Assembly (NCBI GenBank): GCA_031285485.1
Contig: JAITWC010000048.1
Location: forward strand, 1 to 11,561
Direction: 5' to 3'
Source: Alistipes sp.
Lineage (GTDB): Bacteria; Bacteroidota; Bacteroidia; Bacteroidales; Rikenellaceae
DNA length: 11,561 nucleotides
This document shows positions 5,088 to 11,561 of this stretch, one piece after another. The notes beneath the pieces are model-generated. The model was not told the origin of the DNA. It did no database searches and saw only the letters and a list, made by a program, of their open reading frames with translations. The position numbers and the translations under genes were made by a program. Every line of letters begins with the position of its first letter. Within the stretch, counting starts at the first letter, position 1.

Positions 5088-7076
5088 CTACTCTTTTACC
5101 GTTTTCGTCGTTGCGTCCTTATAGCGTTCTATCATCTCGTTGATCCTTAACACCGCCCCCACGCTCCACGCCTGGGAGATGGCTCCGCGCTGTGCATGGG
5201 GCGGGTCGCCGTCGTAGATCTCGGCTATCGACCCGATGCCGTAGCTGTCGATGTCCTCCTCGAAACCGGCGAGTATCTCCTCGGCAAGCTCCAAAAACTT
5301 CGCTCCCTGCACGTCGAACCTTGCCCGCACGTAGTGTTCCAGCAGCCACGGCCACACCGTGCCCTGATGGTAGGCGCGGTCGCGCGTCGGCTGGTCGCCC
5401 TCGTAACGCCCCTGATAGAGGGGATTTTGGGGCGAGAGGGTGCGCAGGCCCTTGGGCGTGAGCAGGTGGCGTTTGATGGCGCCCAGCACGTCGAGTTGCT
5501 GCTCCTCGCTCAGCATCTTGTAGCGTAGCGAGCATGCTATCACCTGATTGGGTCTCACGAAGAAGTTGCGGCCTCCATCCTCCCACAGCGGCCCTGTCTC
5601 CCACTCTCCGGGGTTTACATAGTCTGCCAGATAGCTCTTTTTGTCCGACCAAAATGTCTCGATGAACGACACCTTGATCTTCTCGGGCATCGCTCCCCAC
5701 TCCTTCACGAATGTCTTGTCGCCGTGTTTCAGGGCCATCTCCAGAGTCCAGCACACGGCGTTGTACCACAGCGCGTTGATCTCCACCTGATAGCCCTCGC
5801 GGGGAGTGACGGGCACTCCGTCCACCACGGCGTCCATCCACGTCAGCGCCAAACCCGGCCCTCCGGCCCACACCAATCCATTGTCGTGAACCGATATGAT
5901 ATCTCCGATGCCGCGCTTGTAGGCGTTCAGGATGTCCTTCATCTTCGCGCCGTAATCTTTCCACAAGCGCTCCTCGCCGACGTGTCCTGCTATCTGTTGC
6001 AGCGTCCAGAAAAACCACAGCGGCGCGTCGACCGAGTTGTAGGCCTCGCCCATATTTGGAAAGAGCCCGTCTTTCATCTCGCGTGTCATGGTGTCCACCA
6101 CGTCCATGCAACTCTGCACATCGCCCCGGGTGAGGGTTATTCCCGGCAGGGCGATGAATGTGTCGCGTCCCCAACGTCCGAACCACGGCCAACCGGCGAT
6201 CACCTCGGTGCGATCCTCGCGCCGCGAGACAAACTGCCGCGCCGAGTGGCGCAGGCACGACAGGAAATCTTTCTTGTCGCTGCGCCGCGCAAGCTCGTCC
6301 TCGAAAATCTTGTCGATGGTTTCGCTAGACCACATTTGGTCGAGGGCGGCGGAGAACACCACGCTCTCGCCCTTTTTGATGTCGATCTCGAAGTATCCAG
6401 GCGTCAGCAGGTCTTCCTGGAACGGATAGCCGCGCGCCTTCTCCTCAAGATACTCGAATTTGTAGTACCAGTCAGGAGCCGCCACGAAATCGGTGTTGTC
6501 ACTGTCGACCTGCATGTAGAGCCACGGGAAGTCGCCATACAATCTGCATTTCACCCCGCCGCGAACCGGATAAGAATGTCCGTCGGCAAACATGTTGGCC
6601 TCGCTTAGCGAGTGTTTGTTGCGGAAAGCGAGGAACGGCCGCAGCCTCAACTTGGTGGCGCTTGTCGCCTCCACCAGCGTATAGCGGATCAAAAGTTGCG
6701 TCTTCGAGTGAATCCACAGCAACTCCTTGCGCAGCACCACCCCGCCGACCCGGTAAGTGATAGCCGGAGAGGGGGTGTAGTCGAAGTCGGTGATGTATTT
6801 GTGTCCCCGCGGCTCATAGGTGCCGGGGAAACGGTGGAGCGCCAGGTTGAACGACTGGTCGTGCTGGATCACCGTCTCGTCGAGCGACGACAGCAATACG
6901 TACTCGTTCTCGGTGGCATCCTTGGGGCACACCATCAGACCGTGGTACTTGCGGGTGTTGCAGCAGGTGATGGTGGTCGACATGTATCCGCCGCTGCGGT
7001 CGGTGGCCAACATTTCTCTCTTCAACGAGTACTCTAGATTCCCGAGGCTCTGCTTGTCAAATTTCAGTACCGACAT
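5088..7076 (-). CDS. Glycogen debranching enzyme (amylo-alpha-1,6-glucosidase type, GDE_N + GDE_C)
   Basis: This enzyme removes alpha-1,6 branches from glycogen in the cytoplasm. Length is 662 residues from the ATG at 7076. The N-terminal beta-rich GDE_N-like domain (about 1-270) contains GGYMSTTITCCNTRKYHGLM near 30-49. The C-terminal (alpha/alpha)6 GDE_C domain (about 275-655) contains GWPWFGRWGRDTF (295-307) with the conserved RD, TWMDAVVDG (412-420), AYHQGTVWPW (568-577) and GSIAEIYDGDPPH (615-627), as in GH133/archaeal-type debranching enzymes. An in-frame TTG at 7100 would add eight residues. The ATG is preferred because a promoter -7 box covers 7098-7105, which would put that TTG upstream of the transcript start. 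It is followed after 5 nt by the GT4 gene. There is no secretion signal and no GH13-type domain. Confidence 0.93.
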   Translation of the reverse strand: MSVLKFDKQSLGNLEYSLKREMLATDRSGGYMSTTITCCNTRKYHGLMVCPKDATENEYVLLSSLDETVIQHDQSFNLALHRFPGTYEPRGHKYITDFDYTPSPAITYRVGGVVLRKELLWIHSKTQLLIRYTLVEATSATKLRLRPFLAFRNKHSLSEANMFADGHSYPVRGGVKCRLYGDFPWLYMQVDSDNTDFVAAPDWYYKFEYLEEKARGYPFQEDLLTPGYFEIDIKKGESVVFSAALDQMWSSETIDKIFEDELARRSDKKDFLSCLRHSARQFVSRREDRTEVIAGWPWFGRWGRDTFIALPGITLTRGDVQSCMDVVDTMTREMKDGLFPNMGEAYNSVDAPLWFFWTLQQIAGHVGEERLWKDYGAKMKDILNAYKRGIGDIISVHDNGLVWAGGPGLALTWMDAVVDGVPVTPREGYQVEINALWYNAVCWTLEMALKHGDKTFVKEWGAMPEKIKVSFIETFWSDKKSYLADYVNPGEWETGPLWEDGGRNFFVRPNQVIACSLRYKMLSEEQQLDVLGAIKRHLLTPKGLRTLSPQNPLYQGRYEGDQPTRDRAYHQGTVWPWLLEHYVRARFDVQGAKFLELAEEILAGFEEDIDSYGIGSIAEIYDGDPPHAQRGAISQAWSVGAVLRINEMIERYKDATTKTVKE

Positions 7077-7097
7077 AATCAAACCATTAAAGTTCCC

Positions 7098-7128
7098 CAA
7101 ATATAGTAAAACATTTCACAAATCGCAA
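7098..7128 (-). promoter_or_regulatory. Putative Bacteroidetes promoter for debranching enzyme-GT4-GH57
   Basis: On the minus strand TATATTTG (7105-7098) matches the -7 consensus TAnnTTTG. TTG (7128-7126) lies 20 nt upstream, close to the usual spacing of the -33 element. The inferred start is near 7091, about 15 nt before the ATG at 7076. A small dyad ATCGC/GCGAT (7122-7134) overlaps the -33 region. This would allow expression independent of the upstream fusion gene, whose stop is at 7144-7146. Confidence 0.5.
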
Positions 7129-7143
7129 CGCGATCCGCATTTT

Positions 7144-10100
7144 TTACGCCCATTTAACAAGCGGCAGATCCATCCGATAGGCCAGCATCGCGTTACGCGG
7201 GTAGACACGAATGGCGAAATCGAACGAGCCGGTTTCGCTGGGCACCATGTCGACACCGTAGATGGCGTGTCCACCCTCGATTTTGAGATATTCCAACTGT
7301 TTGGTTCCCACCACCTTCACAGGCTGTCCTGGTTCCACCTGCGAGGCAATCACGAATTCGACACCGATGTCTTCGGGGCTCAGCGCGGCAGTGTCGAGCG
7401 TCACCTCTATGCCGTAGCTGCGGCCGATGACTATCGCCTCGCGGTCGAGGTTGAAACGTTTCACCTGAGTGACTTTCACCTCGTTCCACGCCGCGGCCAC
7501 CTTCTGTTTCCACGCCGCAAGCGAGCGGGCCATCGAAAAACCGTATTTTTCGACCACCTTCGAGCGCTCGGCAAGACGTCCGTAGAACTGCTCCTCGTAA
7601 TCTTCCATCATGCGGTTGGTGGTGAAGTTCGACGCCACGTCGGCCACGCAATTTTTTATCGTCGCGACCCATCCGTGCGGAATGTTGTTCTTGTCGCGAT
7701 CGTAATATAGGGGCGCGATCTCGGTCTCGATGGTGTTGTATATCATCTCGGCGTCGAGTTCGTCCTGGAAACTCTGATCCTGATACATCCGCTCCATGGG
7801 AAGCATCCACCCAGCGCCCTTTTTGTAGCCTTCGACCCACCAGCCGTCCAGCACCGAGAACTGCATCACACCGTTCATTACACACTTTTCGCCACTCGTG
7901 CCGCTCGCCTCAAGGGGCCTCGTGGGGGTGTTCAGCCACACGTCGACTCCCTGCACGAGCCTTCGCGCCAGCTCCATGTCGTAGTTCTGGAGGAAGATGA
8001 TCCTTCCCACGAACTGCGGCATGTTCGACACCTCGACTATGCGTTTTATCAGATCCTGTCCCGGACGGTCGTTAGGATGGGCCTTGCCCGCGAACACGAA
8101 TCTCACGGGTAGCTCCTTGTCGTTCACTATCGCTTCGAGCCGTTCGAGGTTGCGGAAGAGCAGGTGCGCACGTTTGTAGGTCGCGAACCTGCGCGCGAAA
8201 CCAATTGTGAGAACCTCCTTTTCAAGCATCTCGCGTACCTTCACCACATGACCCGGGTTGTCGTAACGTGCCTGCGCCGGATCGGCCACACGGGCATCGA
8301 TCGTTTTGGCGAGACGCTCCTTGAGTACTATGCGTTCGTTCCACAGGCGGGCGTCATCTATCGTTTTGATCTTCTGCCACGCCTCGCGGTCGTAGTCGGG
8401 CAGGGCGAAACCTTCGGGGAAGGTCTCGGCGTAGAGCTTGCGCAAGTTTGACGCCGTCCAAGTCGGATAGTGAACCCCGTTGGTGACGTAGCCTATGTGC
8501 AATTCGTCCTTGTAGTATCCGGGCCACAGATCGCCGAGAATCTCTTTCGACACCTCGCCGTGCAACCAGCTCACCCCGTTCACCTCCTGCGACAGGCGGC
8601 AGGCGAGCGCGCTCATTGAGAACTTCTCGTCGTGATTGCCCGCAATGGTGCGCCCCAGATCCATAAAACGCTCCCACGATACACCCAGAATATCGGCATA
8701 GTGGCTCATATACTGCCTCATCATCGACTCGTCGAACGCGTCGTGACCCGCCGGAACGGGCGTGTGCGTCGTGAAGAGCGATCCGCTGCGAACCACCTCG
8801 TAAGCCTCGTCGAACGACAGTCCCTCGTCCTGCACCAGGTTTTTCATCCTCTCTATACCTATGAACGCCGCATGGCCCTCGTTGCAGTGGTACACCTGTT
8901 GGTGGATGCCCAAAGCGTTCAAGGTGCGGATGCCGCCCAGACCGAGCAACATCTCCTGCTTGAGGCGGTTTTCCCAACTTCCGCCGTAGAGGTAGTGGGT
9001 TATAGAGCGGTCTTCGTCGAGGTTCAATTCGTGGTCGGTGTCGAGCAGGTAAAGATCGGTGCGCCCCACCTCGCATTTCCACACGCGGGCGGTGACGGTG
9101 CGGCCCGGCATTGCGACCTGAACGCTCACCCAACCTCCCTTGGTGTCGCGCACGGGCGCGATCGGCAGCTTGAAGAAATTCTGCGCCTCATAGGTCGTCT
9201 CCTGCGCCCCTGAGGCGGAGAGTTTCTGGGTAAAGTAGCCGTACCGATACAGCAGCCCCACGGCCACCATCGGCACGTTGCGGTCACTCGCCTCCTTGAG
9301 ATAGTCGCCCGCCAGAATGCCCAGTCCCCCCGAGTAGATCTTCAGCGAGGCGTGTAATCCGTACTCCATGCTGAAGTAGGCTACCGACACACCCTTTTGG
9401 TTCTTCTTTTCGGCCATGTACGCCTCGAAGAGGGCGTATGTTGCGTCGAGTTTCTTAAGAAAGTCCTTGTCCTTTTCGAGTTCCACGAAACGGGCGTAGC
9501 TCAGTCTGTCGAGGAATTCTATTGGGTTGCGCCCCGTGTCGATCCACAGCGTGTGGTCGATGTACATGAACAGTTCGTGGACGTCGGTCGTCCAACTCCA
9601 CCACAGGTTGCGCGACAGCGCTTCGAGCACGCGTAGCCTCGGCGGCAGGTTTTTTTCTACCATCAGGCGCGTCCACGTCGGCGAGGCCATGTCCCACGGA
9701 CGGTGGACGGTAACCTTATGTGCGTCCCACGACCCGGAGTCGTCGCGGCCCAATCGTGCGGTGGCGTTCTCGCACGCCACGTGGTATCCCTCGCCGTAGA
9801 ACGCGAAGAACTTCTCCCACTCGGCCTTGTCGGCAAGATCGCGGGCGTCTTTACGGGCTGCCGCCACCTGCTCAGGGGTCTTTGCGGCAAAGACGTTTAT
9901 CTGGGCGGCTATCTCACGCGCGGCCTCCTCGTCGTTGTCGTCGGTGCGTTCCACAACGCGAATTCCTTCGCATCCGGAGGGAGCCTCTTTCCGTGCCCAC
10001 GCGCCGAATCCGGCAAGAGTCGTGGTGAGGGTCGGCACCGAGAAAGCGACGCTTTCGAGCGGAGTGTAGCCCCACGGCTCGTAATACGACGCGTAGACGG

Positions 10101-11400
10101 AGATGTCCATCCCCACCAACAACTCGTAATAGTGCATGTTAAATATGCCGTCGGCGCCATCGAGATAGGTGGGCACGAACACCACCTTCACCCGACTCGC
10201 CGAATCGAGCAGTACGCTGCCCGACATCGAACGCACGATCGGATCCCACTCCTGATGCGTCAGATAGTGGGTCGAGTATTTCAGCACGTTGCTGTCCACC
10301 GGCTGCGACGTGTCGGCCAAATGTGCGGCCAGATCGCGCCTTGGCCCGTCGTTACCCGCCGGAACGGTGATATAGGCGAGTATCTCGCGGTCGGACTGCT
10401 CGGCGGCGAGATGTTTGAGCGATTCGAGGAACACGTCGAGCCCCTTGTTCTTGTATTCGTAACGCCCGCTGGTGCCCACGATCAGCGGCTCGCTCGTGTA
10501 TTTATAGTCGTAGCACGCCTCGGCCACCGAGATTATGGCCCGTCGCGCCGCCGCACGCTTGGCGTCGAACTCGGCTCCCTTCCACACGAAGTCATTCTCG
10601 AAACCGTTGGGCGTCACCAGATCGACCTCCCGCCCGAGAAGATACTTGCACTCGGCGGCGGTGATGTCGCTCACAGTCAGGAACGCGTCGCTGAACGTGG
10701 CGGCGGTCTTTTCGAGCGAGTGCTTTGCTGTTACGTTGAACCGGCGCGCCATATCGTCGGCGTTGAATATCTCCAGATCGCCGTAGAGCGGGAATCCGTT
10801 GCCCGCCAGCGAGCGGCCCATCACCGTGGCATGGGTCGTGAAGACGGTCGCCACCCACGGCGTGTGCTTGCGCAGATACAAGCCCCCGGAGGATGTCATC
10901 CATTCGTGGAAGTGGGCGGCGACGGTGTCGGCGGGCTTGTAGAAGTTGGAGACGTAGCTCTCGATCACGAGCCCCGCGGCGTGGCCGAACAGCACCGGTT
11001 CGATGTAGTCCCACTGCCCGGAGATGCTGTCGACCTTGTAGGTTTCCCACAGGAACTTGAGCACGTCGTCCTTGCCCGCGAACAGAGAGGTAAAGTCGAC
11101 CAGCACGACGACGGGTTCACCCTTCACCCTCCAGCGTCCAACCTTTATGCGGATGCCTTCGCGGTAGAGGTGCGCGCGCCATTCGCGCAACAGTTCGGGG
11201 TCTTCGGCAAATTCGGGACTGCCGCCTTCGCGGTGGATGTCGGGGCCGATCAATACATATTTGTCGCCGAGGGATTGTTTCGCGACGAGGGCTTTGGTGG
11301 CGACGACGGTGTGGATCCCTCCCACCTTGTTGCACACCTCCCAACTCACTTCGAACAGGTGGTCCAGTTCGGCGAGTCCTTTGTGTTTGGTCTTGGTCAT
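7144..11400 (-). CDS. Fused GT3 glycogen synthase - GT35 alpha-glucan phosphorylase (bifunctional)
   Basis: A 1418-residue uninterrupted frame carries two complete enzymes. Residues 1 to about 560 are a GT3 glycogen synthase of eukaryotic type: LFEVSWEVCNKVGGIHTV (15-32), HFHEW (163-167), GTSGRYEYKNKG (309-320) and YYEPWGYTPLE (439-449) with the catalytic pair E441/E449. About 575-690 resembles the DUF3417 segment (LSRNLWWSW at 595-603). About 670-1300 is an archaeal/Thermotoga-type GT35 phosphorylase: FSMEYGLHASLKIYSGGLG (676-694), HCNEGHAAF (838-846), GFARRFATYKRAHL (1067-1080) and EASGTSGEKCVMNG (1164-1177), whose K1172 is the expected PLP-binding lysine. About 1310-1418 is an extra beta-rich tail. 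Elongation from a nucleotide sugar and phosphorolytic release of glucose-1-phosphate would thus sit in one cytoplasmic polypeptide. All key residues I can place are present in both halves. The first ATG (11400), preceded by an A-rich leader, puts the GT3 motif at its normal distance. Confidence 0.93.
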   Translation of the reverse strand: MTKTKHKGLAELDHLFEVSWEVCNKVGGIHTVVATKALVAKQSLGDKYVLIGPDIHREGGSPEFAEDPELLREWRAHLYREGIRIKVGRWRVKGEPVVVLVDFTSLFAGKDDVLKFLWETYKVDSISGQWDYIEPVLFGHAAGLVIESYVSNFYKPADTVAAHFHEWMTSSGGLYLRKHTPWVATVFTTHATVMGRSLAGNGFPLYGDLEIFNADDMARRFNVTAKHSLEKTAATFSDAFLTVSDITAAECKYLLGREVDLVTPNGFENDFVWKGAEFDAKRAAARRAIISVAEACYDYKYTSEPLIVGTSGRYEYKNKGLDVFLESLKHLAAEQSDREILAYITVPAGNDGPRRDLAAHLADTSQPVDSNVLKYSTHYLTHQEWDPIVRSMSGSVLLDSASRVKVVFVPTYLDGADGIFNMHYYELLVGMDISVYASYYEPWGYTPLESVAFSVPTLTTTLAGFGAWARKEAPSGCEGIRVVERTDDNDEEAAREIAAQINVFAAKTPEQVAAARKDARDLADKAEWEKFFAFYGEGYHVACENATARLGRDDSGSWDAHKVTVHRPWDMASPTWTRLMVEKNLPPRLRVLEALSRNLWWSWTTDVHELFMYIDHTLWIDTGRNPIEFLDRLSYARFVELEKDKDFLKKLDATYALFEAYMAEKKNQKGVSVAYFSMEYGLHASLKIYSGGLGILAGDYLKEASDRNVPMVAVGLLYRYGYFTQKLSASGAQETTYEAQNFFKLPIAPVRDTKGGWVSVQVAMPGRTVTARVWKCEVGRTDLYLLDTDHELNLDEDRSITHYLYGGSWENRLKQEMLLGLGGIRTLNALGIHQQVYHCNEGHAAFIGIERMKNLVQDEGLSFDEAYEVVRSGSLFTTHTPVPAGHDAFDESMMRQYMSHYADILGVSWERFMDLGRTIAGNHDEKFSMSALACRLSQEVNGVSWLHGEVSKEILGDLWPGYYKDELHIGYVTNGVHYPTWTASNLRKLYAETFPEGFALPDYDREAWQKIKTIDDARLWNERIVLKERLAKTIDARVADPAQARYDNPGHVVKVREMLEKEVLTIGFARRFATYKRAHLLFRNLERLEAIVNDKELPVRFVFAGKAHPNDRPGQDLIKRIVEVSNMPQFVGRIIFLQNYDMELARRLVQGVDVWLNTPTRPLEASGTSGEKCVMNGVMQFSVLDGWWVEGYKKGAGWMLPMERMYQDQSFQDELDAEMIYNTIETEIAPLYYDRDKNNIPHGWVATIKNCVADVASNFTTNRMMEDYEEQFYGRLAERSKVVEKYGFSMARSLAAWKQKVAAAWNEVKVTQVKRFNLDREAIVIGRSYGIEVTLDTAALSPEDIGVEFVIASQVEPGQPVKVVGTKQLEYLKIEGGHAIYGVDMVPSETGSFDFAIRVYPRNAMLAYRMDLPLVKWA

Positions 11401-11561
11401 TGTTTTATTGAGTTTGAAAAGATATCTTCTGGAATTTAATAGATAAGTAGAATTTTGTTCTAATACAGCGATTTACGTTTCTGTTTCGTACTATGGGGTA
11501 CGATTTGGAGCGGATTCAAAGAACTGCTTTGACCACGTTTGTCCAGTCCATGACTGCATAA
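11401..11561. other. AT-rich leader upstream of the fusion gene
   Basis: The 161 bases hold no gene I recognise. The minus-strand leader AACTCAATAAAACA before the ATG lacks a Shine-Dalgarno, as is usual in Bacteroidota. TATCTTTT (11423-11416) is a one-mismatch -7 box but has no clear -33 partner. A short dyad, TCGTAC (11486-11491) and GTACGA (11498-11503), lies upstream. A minus-strand frame is open from the edge to a TAG at 11460-11462 and could be the tail of a gene outside the window, but its composition does not look like protein. Confidence 0.4.

Noticed and set aside
7077..7100. TTG start adding eight residues to the debranching enzyme
   Set aside because: A promoter -7 box overlaps this codon, which would place it upstream of the transcript start; the ATG at 7076 fits better.
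9703..11439. Plus-strand 578-codon frame
   Set aside because: It lies antisense to the GT3 half of the fusion gene, whose catalytic motifs are clear; typical GC-rich shadow.
11493..11561. Short plus-strand frame (MGYDLERIQR...) ending at the window edge, and a minus-strand 11-codon frame (MDWTNVVKAVL)
   Set aside because: Both are very short, without a start signal or recognised family; most likely chance.

Overview
The window looks like Bacteroidota chromosome, most likely Bacteroidales and perhaps an Alistipes/Rikenellaceae-like lineage. This is inferred from the unusually GC-rich coding, Bacteroidetes-type promoter boxes (TAnnTTTG), A-rich start regions without a Shine-Dalgarno sequence, and a Bacteroides-like KDPG aldolase. 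Every intact gene is on the minus strand, so the window reads from right to left.

Right and centre (about 11400 down to 2493) is a glycogen / alpha-glucan metabolism locus. A 1418-residue fusion joins a GT3 (eukaryotic-type) glycogen synthase to a GT35 alpha-glucan phosphorylase. It is followed by a glycogen debranching enzyme (GDE_N + GDE_C), a GT4 glycosyltransferase of glycogen-synthase type, and a GH57 alpha-amylase-like enzyme. The debranching enzyme and GT4 genes are 5 nt apart. The GT4-GH57 gap is filled by a 71-bp repeat-like element that also encodes a 22-codon mini-ORF. A Bacteroidetes-type promoter can be read just upstream of the debranching gene. Together the enzymes cover glucan elongation, phosphorolysis, debranching and hydrolysis or transfer. 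No branching enzyme and no ADP-glucose pyrophosphorylase lie in the window.

The middle-left stretch (2030-2492) has no credible gene. It holds two strong GC hairpins behind the GH57 gene, a 42-bp tandem repeat of just over four copies, and a perfect inverted repeat over the putative promoter of the next gene. That gene (1376-2029) is a KDPG/KHG aldolase (eda).

The far left (1 to about 1330) changes abruptly to AT-rich DNA and is the wreck of a restriction-modification locus. It contains an XRE-family regulator broken by a frameshift and a nonsense codon. Right behind it is the N-terminus of a PD-(D/E)xK nuclease / N6-methylase enzyme. Facing that is a second, about 89% identical (protein level) copy of the same N-terminus on the plus strand, running off the left edge. 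The two copies form an asymmetric inverted duplication, and both are truncated at the junction. This was probably acquired DNA that has since decayed.
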